DNA of 64,000 nt from Tubulanus polymorphus (Eukaryota; Nemertea; Palaeonemertea; Tubulaniformes; Tubulanidae). The notes beneath the pieces were generated by a model that did not search any database, was not told where the DNA came from, and worked only from the letters and a program-made list of their open reading frames with translations. Position 1 is the stretch's first letter, and each line of letters begins with the position of its first letter. The DNA lies in NCBI RefSeq assembly GCF_964204645.1, contig NC_134027.1, positions 23,052,485 through 23,116,484 of the forward strand, given 5' to 3'. Below, piece after piece: positions 44,801 through 59,100 of the stretch. A program made the translations under genes and the position numbers.

Positions 44801-47208
44801 CATCAAACGAGATGAATGTATGCATTAGGGATAATGTGACGTCTTGTAATAAATCCGTATCGTGTTTGATATGAGAACCAGAGAACGAACCAAGTACGTG
44901 AAGGAGAAAGCATTTTGGCAATAATCGATTGGAATAATCGATTAAGAAAAATAATTAGAGGGAGAGCCCTTGCCGATAGGACGTAAAGCGACATTACTTT
45001 TATGAATCTTAGGGAAGCCGTAAGCGTATGGTAAATTTCATAATTGATTTCTTATCAGTAGGATGCTTATATACATATACTGTGTATTCTTGTGAGTCAT
45101 TTCAGATTGAAGAAGGGTGGTAGCAACCACTCGAAATACGTCAAATATTTTGAATAAACTTTTTTACGGAAGCGTCCTGGGGACATCATTTACGAGCAAT
45201 AAAAATTTTATTTTTTGGTGAGATATATCTCAACATAAAATCATTTACGGTTAATACATAGTTTTGCCGATTTTATGTCGACTCATTATCTCGACATAAA
45301 TTCAGAAATTTTCCTCTTAAATTCAAAATTCGATTTTCTGCCGAGAACCACCGCCGTCCTGGAGAAATCTTTTATGAAAAACGAAGAATTGATTTTATGT
45401 CGAGTAATCATCTCGACATTAATTCATTCACCATTAATAAAAAGTTTAGCCGAATTTATGTCGAGTTATTATCTCGAAATAAATTCAATTTTTTTATTAA
45501 TCGTAAATGAATTATGTTGAGATGTAACTCGACATAAAATCAGCAAAACAACGGCAAAACATTTTATTTAATTGTAAATGAATTTATGTCGAGATGATAA
45601 CTCGACATAAATTCAATTTTTGTTTTTCATAAAAGATTTCCCCATGACGGCGCTGGATCTCGACGGAAAATCGAATTTTGAACTAAAGAGGAAAATTGCT
45701 GAATTTATGTAATGAGATATCATTCAATTGTTTATCATCCTTACCTACTACAGTAACTACTGTTCTACTTTCTGAAAACATGTTCATGTATTCACATGCC
45801 CATCCTCCAGCATCAGACATATGTACATTAGTTATACGTAAACCGTAACGTCCAGCTGTTATGTCACATTGTCCAGTGTACCGAGATTCACTAATAGCGC
45901 CACGAGGACAGTTTGTCTTATCAAACGAATACTGTACAGTAGGGGTACTGAATGTCATTCTGTAACCGCAGAAATCTTTACTGGGTGGTGAAACCTGACA
46001 TTGTACGTCAGTGGTGCCACCTAGTGTTACAACTGCTGGTGTTACAACTGTCGTGATTGTCGTGTCCGCTGCATCTATACAATTCTGCTGCTGTCCTAGA
46101 ATTATTCAATCACCTTTAAACATTTAAAATCGTTCATGTCATCGTGTTCCTATTAATCTAATCTTTTACAAGTAATTTGTACTACATTGGCCGGGACATA
46201 CGAAAATCAACGCTATACCGCGAGGTTCGTATTAAGCCATTTCGTATTAACGAGGTTCAAATGTATATGCACCAAACGATGATCTCTAGCGAGAGTCCGA
46301 AACTTGGTGCATTTTCATCTTGATTCTTGAAAAATTAATATTCGATTTAAAGTTTTAATTTGTGTATTTACGTAGTGCGTCTCAAACTCATTAAAGACTG
46401 AAGAACAATAGCTAAATACTAAGTAAGCGACGAACTAAGGGTAATGATACAAGTAGAAGAAAATTAACAACCATTGGTGAAACAATATCTGATTGGTTTA
46501 AACGATATTTAGAACATCTTTCACTCATATAACGGTAGATCAAGTCTGAAAAGTTTCTTTTAAGCTATGAATTTATTCGTCCAACGTTTCGACTATACCC
46601 CAATAGGCATCTTCAGGAATAACGAGTGAAAAAAAATATGACACATAATGCCATCGAGAACAAAGGAACCGTGTTTCTCATCACCGCGCACGTCCGAAGA
46701 ATCAGTGACGAATATCTGGTAAAAATAGCGCTCGAATAATTGAATAATTTCTGTTGGTTTCTTTTCAATGCGAAAAAATGGAATGCTCAATAGAATCCTT
46801 GTTCATTATTATTTCTTTTTCGTACTTGGAATTATGTAATGTGCATTATCAGCAATGGTTATTGATGCGATGTAGATAGATCGGGGTTTAAAACTGTCAT
46901 TTGCCCTGACATTGGAGATTTCGGTAAGCACAATCCAAAAGTAAAGACTCGGTTCCCTCATGCCATCTTCAGTGCATTTTCTACCTAAATCAAAATAAGG
47001 AAGTTGACTCCCTCAGGCTCCTCTTCAATCCCCCTTTCATTACAAGGACTAAGTAGAAATGTATGCCCCCCGCGTCACTTTGGAGAAGCCAGTGCACAAT
47101 GAGAAACACGGTATGTATTTTGAATGGCGTTATGTGGTAGTATTTACCTGCTGTAGATCTCACGCAGAGAAGAACAATCACAAACACACACCAGACTACC
47201 GGTACATT
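30044..47208 (-). CDS. Receptor gene 2: chimeric nine-Ig, two-FN3 receptor with tail B
   Basis: It has the same architecture as gene 1. Exons in gene order: 47208-47148, 46095-45745, 43156-42881, 42022-41747, 41174-40902, 40056-39781, 37818-37543, 37459-37157, 37084-36761, 36349-36074, 35729-35421, 34845-34567, 33787-33649, 33510-33449, 33362-33285 (all from the gene 1 lineage), then 32862-32836, 32463-32443, 32066-32013, 31354-31283, 31096-31025, 30840-30736 and 30399-30044 (tail B). Tail B keeps every tyrosine motif of gene 1 but has changes such as DPYSNIDDL, EDGVKKT, AEPLYSQV and EANPYQDV. The switch occurs in the intron between the 78-bp and 27-bp exons. Predicted ectodomains of genes 1 and 2 are identical as far as I compared, so they should bind the same partner with slightly different tails. 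The start codon is not found, as in gene 1. Confidence 0.85.
33285..47208 (-). CDS. Gene 2 ectodomain, helix and juxtamembrane exons (gene 1-derived)
   Basis: Fifteen exons lie exactly 22,637 bp to the right of their gene 1 counterparts: signal peptide, Ig1-Ig9, two FN3, transmembrane, and the 62- and 78-bp exons. I saw no amino-acid difference in them. All introns with their PLE, MITE and hammerhead-like content are copied too. Confidence 0.9.
33982..34562. mobile_element. Copy of the 11345-11925 intron insertion
   Basis: This is the identical copy carried by the recent tandem unit, in the gene 2 intron between the transmembrane and FN3-like exons. Confidence 0.45.
38195..38559. mobile_element. 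Copy of the 365-bp foldback MITE
   Basis: This is the copy of 15558-15922 with the same TATGCAAATGAGGG inverted ends, carried along by the segmental duplication and not a new insertion. Confidence 0.75.
38725..39257. repeat. Copy of the CTCF-like triple repeat
   Basis: Second copy of 16088-16620, in the gene 2 intron between Ig5 and Ig6 exons. Confidence 0.6.
39502..43360 (-). repeat. Copy of the internal Ig exon-pair duplication
   Basis: 39502-41434 and 41466-43360 repeat the two Ig exon-pair blocks of gene 1. Hammerhead-like motifs lie at 41395-41424 and 43317-43360 on the - strand. Confidence 0.85.
43426..44997 (-). pseudogene. Copy of the Penelope-like element remnant
   Basis: This is the same broken RT and endonuclease fragments as at 20789-22360, with the inverted hammerhead-like motif at 45107-45136 on the + strand. 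Confidence 0.75.
45165..45727. mobile_element. Copy of the long-arm foldback element
   Basis: Copy of 22528-23090, next to the gene 2 Ig1 exon. A further hammerhead-like relic lies at 46587-46616 (copy of 23950-23979). Confidence 0.7.
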
Positions 47209-50200
47209 CTGAATATATATTAGAACAATAAATTACATGTGTTTGTCATAAATAAAGTTTTCATTTCTAAATCAATTTAATCGACGTCTTGTTCGTGGAC
47301 TTAAAACGATTTAACTATTTATAACCATACGTACATATATTTGTAATCGCAAACAGCAATCTATGTAAGATCTATTGACGAATAAGCCACCATAATTGAT
47401 TTACGTATCTAAACTCGAAATTTTTTGGATCATTTCATTAATGGCCTTTGCTTTGATGTTGGAGAGCCTAAACAATTCTAAAGCCGTGCTTAAATAAAGT
47501 CAAGTCGTGTAAAAATTAATTTGAGTAACTTATGAATCTGAATATGTAGGCCTATAACCTTTTTTTATTCAACAAATCCATGTACGCAACTAACATATTT
47601 TTGGAACTAACACAATTTTCTTGCAGTTGTGAAGTGACTGTGGTGGCTATAAGTAAGAAGCCAGTGGCCTATACGCGTGTTTACGATTTTACTGCATTAT
47701 ATAGGCCTACATGTACTCACTTGGATGCGTTGAGTGTTCATTTTTTTCCAAATTTCCTGATGATCAACATATCGATTATTTTGAAAGAAGAAGTTATAGC
47801 AAAGTTTTCAAGTATAAACACTCGCTTCCTTTCAACGTCGCAATCAAACACGTATGTCAAACCTAAGCCTAACGATTGCGAGGTAATAGAATCACGTAGA
47901 CGAACACAAACCGGTAATCCAAATTTAGAAAACGTCTAATCAAAGAGAAACTTCGAAACTGAAAACGTCTGGTCGATTTTCACTTCCTGGTCGCATTATA
48001 CACACTAGATTTATATCTACACATACCAACATACAATGTAGACCTACCCGCGGCGTATGTGCCTAGTTGACAGCAGTACGAATTACTTGACGACATTCTT
48101 CTGATTTATAATGCCTACACTCTATACATAAACAGCTATTATAGTCCTATATTCTTGAATGTTATTGATTAAGTATCTTTGTTCATTGCGGTAAAAACCC
48201 ACTCAGTATAGGTCTTGTATTTTCGTGTTAACAACGGCATTCAACACTGAATATCGATGATGAAAATGACTCTTGTCTGCATTATTCGCTATATTTACCT
48301 AACTTCCTGGTCGGAATAGAAATAGTACGTCTTTTTAAATATTCATTCGAAAGAAATTCTTAGCGCTGTACGTAGTGTTGATTGATATCAGCAGTTTACT
48401 TGAATATTGTAAGTTTATCGTTTTACTTTCAAGTCTTTATTTTTTTCAAATCTTACATTCGCTTTGCTGTTGTTTTCATCAACGTAATTAAATCACCAAA
48501 CTCAATTGCCAAAGGTCAGAAAAATCTTTTTATCTTAATTTTTTTCAGTGTTATCACATTCCATTATAGTTGAAATTTGTGGCTAATTTAGACGCAGCCC
48601 ACGGAGGTGTTCTGTGGTTCTTTGAGAAGCAATTCCATAGAGCATGCATAGATCATAAGGTAAGGATTAGAGTTACGCTAAATTCACCCAAATTCCATCC
48701 TCGCTTGCCAGGGGTCCGGTATCACTCCCGAACTCGCTTCCACCAGCCCCCTGGCCTCACGAAGCGTGATTTCATTACTGGCGCTGTTGTGCATGACGTC
48801 ATATATCGATTTGCGAAATATTTCCTGGTTCAGTAAAACGTTCGCTGATTGGTCCATTTAACGGGAAAACCAATAGAAGCCTAAAGTCGTTTGTTACAAG
48901 CGCTGTGATTGGTACGACCGGATTCTGGTCGGCTAGTAACGACTCCAACGACTCGTGAGGTGAAGGGGTTTGGCGAACAGCTTTATCGTTGTGGATTCGA
49001 ATCCCTTGACGGGTGAAGATGCCCAAATTCTGAAGATCTAATCAAACTCTTTATGTAGTTCCATTGGTTAACATATAACCTTGTGACTGATGAGTACGGA
49101 AGCGTCTTGGGGGACATGAGAATTTTTTTCTTCTGATTTATGATTCATGAAAAAAAAGATTCAGGTATTTTTTTATGAGATATATATAACTCTTCAGAAA
49201 ATCGATTTAGAAATTAAAATAATTTTTTCCCATTTACCGACGAGATATATCTCATCAAAAATTCTAAATCTTTTTCATTGATTCATACGTAAATACATTT
49301 CGAAGCATGAAACACTGCCGTTTTAGGGCCATCGTTTGAATTAAAAACATTCTTTCGATTTTCGAATTAAAAAACAGAAATACGTACGATTTTCTAATAT
49401 GGAAAACGATTACATTCGATTTATGAAGAACGAAATGAAGATACGTCCAATTCATGAATTAAAAAGTAGAGATACATTTAGTTTATGAATTGAAATATAT
49501 AGGTACATATGATTTTTCAATTAGAAAGAATATTGGTTTTGAATAATAAGATCTAAATTGAGCTAGAATTGCATCACACATATTTGTCTTAACCAGAGTT
49601 GAAACCCACATGATTGCACACGTCTGAACGCATCGGGGTGGAAACGAAGACTGATTTCTTTATCTGCTTTGTTGCCGCGTCGTCGATTTCGGTGACTATT
49701 CCGTCGAGTTCAGAACTCACAGTAACTGATGAACTAACTTCCAACTTCTCGCAGTTCTAATCTAATCCTGGTAAGATTTGATATTGACCAGTGATGAACG
49801 AGGGCCCACATGTACATATTTTGGTTAAGTAGGTTCGTTTTGGTTAATAGGTATTCCATACGTTTAAATTCGAGACCTTAACTTCGCTCTATTTTAGATC
49901 TGCAACTTTCTTCGTTGCAGTTATTTTTACCAAAGTAGTTGACAATCGAAACGATTTCCATCAAACTCCCAGGAAGGAGATAATTTTTGATTTTGCTTAT
50001 GACACGTAGAAAGATATTGGTTTTTCTTAAAGAAATACAGTTGGACCTCGTTTTTACGAATCTAGCAGACAACAGTGATATCTCAGTGTTAAAACAGTTC
50101 TCTTATTGAACCGAGTCGTACTAAAACTTTGAAGTCATTTTTTGGAATTGTGGAGCCTGATGTAGATTCGAATTAAACATGTCTCTTTTCATAATATACG

Positions 50201-52680
50201 GAGCCCCGGCGGGGGGGGGGGCATATTGAGAAATAAACATATTTTTTTCGTTCGAAAGATTTAATCTTTTCGTTCGGACAAAAGGTTTTTCGTTCGAACG
50301 AAATGATTTCGTTCGAACAAAATAATCTTTTCGTTCGAACGAACAAAAACATGTTTATTTCTCACCATGTCCCCTCCGGGGCTCCGTATTAATAGATGTA
50401 TATAGATGAAAATAGAAAAAAACGCAATATTCACGACGGAATTTGAATTAATACAAACACGTACATTGCATTTATAAGAAAATTAATATTTCTATTAAAA
50501 AATAGAAAATTCTGCAAAAGCGTTTGCAATGGTGTATTAGATCATTAGATATATAACAAGCCAAACAAATCGTAATACGAACAATTGAGTATCAAAATAC
50601 CAATCTAAAAAGCCCTAGTGCAAAAATATCCGCTTATTTAAATCCCAGTATAACATGAAAAAAATACCATTAGAAAAACACTATGATATCAACATCTTTT
50701 TATCACACTTGAAAATACGTGCATTGACATTCCCTTATCAGATACACGTCAAAGAAATCCATCAAAGTGTCAATGGCTATAGGCGTTTAGTAACGGTATA
50801 GTTCTACCTAAAGATAGGTGAAAACTATCAGGTTTTGTGAAAAAAGTAGTTCCTTAATTGATTCAATTGATTAAAACTTTTTTAAAACTATCAGGCGTTG
50901 TGTAACAGGTAATTCTTAGAAATATTATGAAAACTATTGTGACTGCGTAAAGGCAAATAACTAGGGCTCCATGGGCCAAGTTAGCATTAGAAAAGAAATC
51001 TTTTTTTTCAAAGAAAGAACTATGAACCGCTTAACGCTGTACAAATCTCGTCCAGTTCACCAAATAATTTTTGCACCAGAAGGAATCATGGGTTTACGCT
51101 GGTAAAGGCTAAACAAAAATGATACCTTGTCTCTCCAAATCGGCCGGGTCATTCTTGAAAAATATCATAAAATTTGTAAACAGTTCATTTCTTTAGCTGC
51201 CGGGTCTGTAATGGAAAATTGATCACGATTTTAAAAAAAGTATTGTACAGGGTAGATAGGCGGCCGGGTCAAATTTAAGTTTAGCAGAGCGGAAAAAACA
51301 AGGTATCATTTTTTTAGCCTAAGACAGTGTACTAGCCTGAAATTATTGCGATCCAGTCCCAACCCACCTCATCAAAATGATGCTGGTTACATTCTAAAAA
51401 TCCCGTTCAAGTTGCTCGGGCTTAAGTTAACTGGAGGACAGAATTGAATGAAATGACCAATCGAAACTTTATGAGGACGGCCACCTTTTCAAGGGAGGGT
51501 AAGCAATATCACACCAGCTATTTCAATAAGATTTAAAAAAAGATAAATAATATCAGACCAATATACACAGTAAATATTTGTAAAGAATATTTGCATCATT
51601 GTATAATACAGCTGCATAATTAATTGTTAAATAACAACGCTGGCCATCAATAAAATGTCGAAACTACAGTTCGATGTGGACTGTTAATATTTTGACGATG
51701 TTTGGATGGCGGAGCGATGTGATTTGGTCTATATCTCGCGTGTTGGCTGCCAAGAATACTTTGGAAACATCGTGATGTAGATGGAAAATTGGAATGTGAA
51801 TTTACAGTGCAGAAAAAGAACTGACGGATATAACCGGTGGTTAGAGAAATTTTGGTGAGGTTGATGTCAAAGAAACTGTTAGAATTGATAGGTTGAATTC
51901 GGAAAGTAAAACCAACGTATGGCAAAGAGAAAACTATCTTCTCTTAATATTACAAATAATTGATAATAAATCAGTGAGCTCACAATTAGATATTAGGCAA
52001 TATTTTGTATAGGCATTATTGATAATGATATCTAGTTACTGTATTAGTCCTATTATAGAAAAATGTATAAATGTACTATGTTCTTGTATAAAATACCTTA
52101 TCTGCGTTTAGTCAAGTTCAGTTCTCAGATTTCCCTCTGACATTTGTTCCCAAACCCATCGTGGAGATTTTGCTTTTTTCCAATTTCTATGTAGCAAGTG
52201 TGTTTTTTTTACACAGATTATGCATACAAATCGAAGGGCTTTACATCATATTTCAGCATTTTCCCTACTACATTGAAAACTGATAGAAACCAGCCATATT
52301 ATGTCAAAATGTTACAAAAATAGACGCCAGATCCCATTCCGCCATGTCATCCGTTGATATCTGATTCGACGGTTCTAACGTTTCAAATGAAATACGTAAT
52401 TTAACTTTGAAACCTAATCGAGAACTGTAGAGCTGGATGCAGAAATGGCTCTGCTAGATATTGCGATTGTTCTAGGGACGGACTGCAAAAGAGATCACGA
52501 AGACTTGTGAAAACAAAAGGACCTGATCGAGGCCCAGGAATTACACCAGACATTACGTCGACAGTCGTATGATATCAGTGATAACATGCTACATACAATC
52601 CCTAGAACCTCGCTCGACTGAACACAATGGATGAGACAATAATACAAAAATCAACAACTCTTTTGACAATAATACAAAAA
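47209..52680. other. Region upstream of gene 2 and 3' flank of gene 3
   Basis: No gene is seen. It repeats 24572-30043: candidate promoter 48794-48912, foldback fragment 49095-49287, pogo-like fragment 50042-50117, MITE 50197-50388, and the 3' flank of gene 3 from 49927. Confidence 0.6.
50197..50388. mobile_element. Copy of the 192-bp palindromic MITE
   Basis: Copy of 27560-27751. Even the 11-G run after the left end has the same length. Confidence 0.75.
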
Positions 52681-55600
52681 TCAACAACTCTTTTTCTGCT
52701 GCTCTTCTTCTTCACGTTGTCTGCGTCGTTCGGCCTCTTCTGCTTCCAAACGAGCGACAAGTTCAGCTTGAACTTGCGGCTCAACGACGCGACCGAGTTC
52801 CGAGTACGTCGAAAAATCCTCGAAATCACCGATCAGTACACCAGGGGGCGCTTGATTTTTGACGTTGTTAACGACGTGTAGATAGATCGGTTCTTTTCTC
52901 AGTTCTTCTACATCGTCTGCATTGAATGCAGGGTTGTCGACACCACAGTTAACGTACTTCACGATATCCCCATCGTCATCGTTGTAAACGTCTTGATAAG
53001 GATTCGCTTCGTCGCCAACTGTTTGATAGGGATTTTCTGAAATCATACGCGTAACAACATTTAGTGAATTCAATAAACAATCCGTCAAACGATTCAGTTT
53101 GCCAGTCTACATCTGGGAATTGAAGGTTCCATTAAATCTATCAAACCCTCCCGCATAAAAGTGTCTGCTTTCTAAAATGCCCATGACATCTTCAAGTCTG
53201 CCCACTAATGATTGGATATTCATTTCACGCCCTATTTTCCACAGTAAACTCTGCCTTACTTGGACTTCCTTTGTTTTTTTCCCTTTTAGAAATTGTACTT
53301 CAGAGTTAGCGTATCGGACATCGCACAAAATTCTGATTCTCTCGTTAGAATCGGTGTAAACGTAGAACTCACCCATTTCGTAGTTTTCATTTTTCTCTGC
53401 TTTTTTCGCCTTCTTTCCTTTACGCTTTTTGTTTTTATCGACTTGTGAGTAAAGTGGTTCTGCACTATCTACCGACCCTGAAGAGAAAACACGGGATGTG
53501 AATATTTTAGAAACAAACTTCACGTCATACTTTTTCTCGAATATCTAATTTGGGATTTCATTTTGTGTAGCCAACACATTTTTTTCTTCGAAAAAGTTTC
53601 TGAATGTGCTTTTGCTACAAATAAAATCCCTTTAGTATAGATTTCATTCTATGCATTTCACCTTTCGTTTTCTTTTTCTTGCTTTTATCCACATTGGAGT
53701 AAATTGGATCAGTACCGCTTGCACCATTTACGACTGAAAATAAGCCACAAGTTTGAAAAAAAACGGCAAAATCATTGTCATTTCATCTATTATTCCTGAC
53801 AACATTCGCATTATTTATAACAACAACGATTCAGTAGTAATACTAAACTGGGAGCCGTGATATCAATGATTGAGGAAAAATAAAATCCCTTTAGTATTGA
53901 TTTCATTCTATGCTTTTACCTTTCGTTTTCTTTTTCTTGCTTTTATCCACATTGGAGTAAATTGGATCAGTACCGCTTGCACCATTTACGACTGAAAATA
54001 AGCCACAAGTTTGAAAAAACCAGCAAAAAGAATTTCATACAATTCTATTCGAGAAAATCATTGTTATGTCATCTATTATTCCTGACAACAATCGCATTAT
54101 TTACAACAACAACGATTCAGTAGTAATACTAAACTGGGAGTCATGATTTCAATGGTTGAGGAAAATCATGATTAGTTTCTTAACAAAGCTTTTTCATCGA
54201 AAGTGACTTTATTGATTCTGTACAAATTATCACGCATTTCTACGGCAATTGACGGCACTCTTCGTGTTTTCAATGATTTCAAGGAATCGGTAAAATCATG
54301 ATTAGTTTCTAATGTAAGCCTCTAATGGAAGGTACCGTAGTCTATGCACTAATGGTGGCATGGAATTGTGCGCGACCAATTATTTCATTAAATCTTTAGT
54401 CTAATACATCGTAAATAAAAATCGTAGCGGAAAATGCTTTTTGATTTTTTTTTTCACTTTATCTAGTTGGTTTTCATAAAACGAAATTTGAAAGAGTAAA
54501 ACTATTGCCATTTCCTCTATGTAACTATGTGTATCGGTAAGTTCTTCGTGAATATACGGCACATGTAATCCTGCTATTCTAAGAGCATTTCACCAAATAC
54601 GTCGATCGGTTCCTTGGTATCATTCTAGATTTGACAAACACTTGTTTACCTTGATTCTGATTTCGTTTTTTCTTTTTGTCAACCTGTGCGTAAATCGGTT
54701 CTCCTGAAAATAATAGAATTCAAAATCTATTCCGATCGCCTCTACCATTCTTCTGGTCAATGATCGAGGAAACGATAGGTTTTTATAGATTGAGCCATCA
54801 ATATTGTATCATTTGGCAATTCCCGAATATAAGTGATCACTGTACACTACCGGACATTCCCGAACATTACCGATCACTTCGATCATTACATCCAAAAATA
54901 CGAACTTGAATTCGCTACACTTTAAATCAAGCTTCGGACTTAGATATTGAGATAATGAATACGTTAATTGATTCGCGGCTCGGAAATACTCGGTGGTTTT
55001 ACGGAGATATCCGGCAATATCGATCGGTCCAAAAAATCTATAAAGATAGGGCATTGTAACATAAAGATAAAACTCTTACCAGTTTTCTTGACTCCATCTT
55101 CTGAAACTGCGAATATAGAAATGGATTTATTTAAGTACTTATAATGTATTAGTTCTAATTCAGTTATGACAATATTTGTGATACAGTAATACTACGTAAA
55201 ATCCTACAATTGTAAATTGGCTAGAAAAGTTCATTCTAAAATTACTCGTGATAATCTGGGGGATTACTGCCACCCTCCTACGAACACTCTTTACTTTAAA
55301 GGGAGACGGATGAAGGAGACTTTTAAGATAGAAGCAGAGTGTTAGCAGCCACCCGCAATTTTTTCGATGATTCTTTTAACAAACCTTCCACTCAATTCAG
55401 TAGATCAGAAAATATCTTTATTTCAATAATGACGAAGTCTCAATGAAATGAGGAAATGAACCGATTGCTTACCAAGATCGTCAATGTTCGAATACGGATC
55501 TGAAAATGTGAAATACGTTTAAGCAACTCATAGACGGCATTGTGATTGAAGAATATTTTATAAAAGTCCGATCTTTAACTTAAAAACTCTGTGCTGAAGA

Positions 55601-56147
55601 TAGAAAATATTTTTTTTCTTTTTCTTTTGCCCATTCGGGATCTAAGAGGACAAAGACAAACGTGAATTTCAATAGTATTTTTCTCTGAAGAAATAGAAAA
55701 CCCTAATAATTTGTGCCAATTTTGATACTAACTAAGAAATTCTCGAAACATTTAGGGATGCGATATAACTATAAATATTGTGGAGATAACGTAGTTCATA
55801 ATGAAAATTAAAAACTGGCTGACAAAGATTTTCAACAATAATTTGTGACATGAAACCTGTTGCAATAATCTGTTTGCGTAAATTTTCGGCGTGTAAGAAA
55901 GTTGTAAAATTGTGACATTACCGAAGTCATCGGTAGTGACGTGATTATCTTTGGTCGGTGGACTTTTAGGTTTTTTGTTGACTCGCGCGTACACGTCACC
56001 TAACAAGGAAAAGACAAACAAATATTTGAAAAAATAAATGTTTATTGTTTAGGTGAGATGAAAGGTTTAAAGTGGCAAATTTTACCTCTAGGTCCGGCTA
56101 CATGTCCATCGATATCGTTATAGTTCGGAGGAGGAACTGAAGCCGGA
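52681..56147 (-). CDS. Gene 3 tail exons
   Basis: The 62- and 78-bp exons (56147-56086, 55999-55922) belong to the gene 3 lineage (PPPNYNDID, GDVYARV). From 55499 to 52681 the seven exons are the copy of gene 2's tail at constant offset. The 105-bp exon is 53477-53373 and the terminal exon is 53036-52681, with ITIM-like STYSEL and the charged C-terminal helix. Confidence 0.8.
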
Positions 56148-59100
56148 CTGAAAAAAAGGGAAACACACCATTTTGTGGCGATCGCCCGGGCTGGAAAGGG
56201 AATCTCTGACATGGAATTAAGTTAAACAAATAGGAATTGAAATCTCTAGTTTCTACCTTCTCGAGCTATTTTTTGTCCAGATCCATTGACCTTCTCGACG
56301 CCTTTTCACGAATAGCAACACGAACACAATGACGATGAGGGCGAGCAACAATACACCCACAACAACACCTCCGATCAGTGCAACATTGGTAGTAACTAAG
56401 AGGATAAAAAATAAAATGTGCAAACTATGACAAGAAAGTATCGATGTGCCTGAATTTCACCAGAGATATTTTTCATTAAGAGTGAACTAGCAAAATGACT
56501 ATAGGTATGGGATATCTATGCATTTATTTGTTTTTTTATCTTTCTTTTCAACGTTTGGATCTTGGTTTACCGACACTAACCCGCAAATATTTACCTGGAA
56601 TTTCTACCCGATGGCTCAGAATTACGTCACTACTCTCAATTACAATCAGTTTGTAACTGTATGCTTTATCGGGATCGATTTTAATCTCAATACTAATCGG
56701 CCCACCAGTACTTTCTTGTTTCGTAGAATTAAAACATTCGTTTGTATGTTTGATACAGTATTTCACGTAGACGCTGTACTTCGACGGAAACGACGACATT
56801 TTTATCAGGACACTATTTCCGTACTGTGTTACTGTCGCTTGCTTCAATACGGTGTTTATAGCGCTTGGAATAGCTAGAAAATTAGAAACCATGAATTCGA
56901 TTTCAAAAAAGACCGGAAAAAATTATATCATCAACACAATCATCTAGACTGGAGTACGTGCAGCCAATCCCACTAGCTGGAAATAACAGCCGAGTTAGAA
57001 TTCTCAAGATCGGGGATCAAGGAGGCACGTATGTCGCTACGTATTTGCATTCCGATATTCGTATCAGTAGGAAGCTCCTGGACTCTGTTTTTGGGCTTAA
57101 AATGATGCAACATCGAATGTGAATGATATCGGAAAAGTTAACTGGTAAAATAATCCGAAACAGCTTTTCGTTCGATTGTCGTCGTTGACGGTAACAATCA
57201 CGAAATGAGGAATTTCCGAAAATGAGGAATTTAACTCAGCGAAATTAACTTTATTAATTTCACATAAAGAAATGTGCGTTAAAGTAATCGAACGAGCTTA
57301 AGGATAGGCCTGTATTTATATCTTACTAAACTTACATATCTTACAAGTCTCCAATCTTACCATTTGTTCTAGTTGTAACTATATCAGTAAATGGACTCGT
57401 ATTATCACCGGGATTTAAGTTGACACTTTTCACTTTGAACTGATAATCAGTTGATGGTTTTAATCCGGTTATTTTCGTTTGCACCAGTTTTCTATAACCG
57501 GGATCGGGTATTTCAGCTTTATTCACGAATTGTGTAGCATCCGATACCCTGTAACTGACGGCGAACGTTTGTTTGGCACCACCCTCAAATTCAGAAACCC
57601 AACTCAGCGTCACAGAAACAGCTGTTTTTGCAATAACTGACAGATTTGACGGTGTTTGGGGAGGTCCTGAAACCACAAGAAAAAAAGAAATTCGTTTTAT
57701 AGTTCGCACGCTGCACTAATTTATTGGGATCCCAGTTCAGCAAAATGCAGTCTCGTGTTATTCAGAGTGTTACTCCGGTATTAATCTGAAGCCTGGGCCC
57801 AGCATCCCTCCAGACATCCGACTACTCAAATATTATCAATTGATGAACGACTAACAGAAGAGTTATCATTGAAAATAGGTTTCAGGCTGCAATCGATATT
57901 TGCAGGTTTTATTAGAATTGATAAGTGGTAAATAGTGCTATAGTGCAAATGACTGCGAATTTCTGAAAACAACATATCTTTCGAAATAGCACATGATTCT
58001 TACCAGTTTCTGTGAGTTTCAGTGTTATATCTATGCTACCAACTGAATTATTGAGTCTACACGAATAGGATCCATAATCAGATGCCTGAACTGATTGTAT
58101 GTTGACATCCCACTGCGTTAAACTGGTATTTTTCATTACATGGCGGCCCTTTGTTGAATTGTGTCTACAGTTGAGAGTTGTCGCTAGCGGATTTGCATCG
58201 AAGTTTATCGTAAATCTACCACTTTCTCCTATATTTGCGGCAACGGGTTCAACTTGTGAAGAAAGCTGCGGTGCATCTATTGTAGAATTAAACTAAATAT
58301 GTAATATTGTATCTAGTGTATATAGAATAAAAAGTTTCTAAAAAATACAAGAGTAATTTTTTCAGCACTTGAAATATGAAAGAATGTACAGTGTAGTCTC
58401 AAATGAAGATATGTACCAGTTGCACTAATGCTATGAGGAATTTGATCCCCTTGAGTAACGGAGTAGAATTAAAACAAAATACGGATGAAATTTGGAATAG
58501 AACTTAGAATAAAGATAGATGAATTGCTGAGAATGTTTTCCTTCGATGCGAAGTAATTATGTCCCCCGGACGCTGTCGTTGTACTGTGTAACTGGTTGTT
58601 TACATTGGACATCGGTAATAAAATATCACTAATATATGGAGTAAAGATCACTTGTGAGAATACAACGACGCTTTCGTAGGGCTTTTATTTGTTAACTCTA
58701 AGATGAGATAAATATCAGTTCACTATAGTCATACTGGTTTTTTTACAGCGGACATCGACGATAAAAAGTAACTGATAAATGGAGTAAAATTCCCTCGTAT
58801 GAAATCATATCAGTTTTTTACAAGTTTTCTGTGACGAATTCATCATTCGTGGATTTGATTGATATACGGTCATCTGATATACACTAACTACTATGTTTTA
58901 CAAAATTAAAAGATAATTTTTCATTTTATTGCCTCAGTAATCCAAGACCTCTACCGAAACGGCTACGAATACATCTGATTATTGTGCATCATCATTTATC
59001 AAGAAGATAAATCGCCTATTCAACACTTACACAATATAGACAACGTCATGGATGTGTTGACACCATTGACAGGTTGACTGTTTTGATAAGCTGAACATCT

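Larger units (their letters stand above)
33182..55818. repeat. Recent 22,637-bp tandem unit, copy 2
   Basis: This second copy holds gene 2's ectodomain, helix and first two tail exons, its upstream region, and gene 3's 3' flank and tail. Its left boundary falls in a 79-bp stretch identical in all three homologous positions (10545-10623, 33182-33260, 55819-55897). Right of that stretch the third copy diverges clearly from the other two. Confidence 0.95.
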
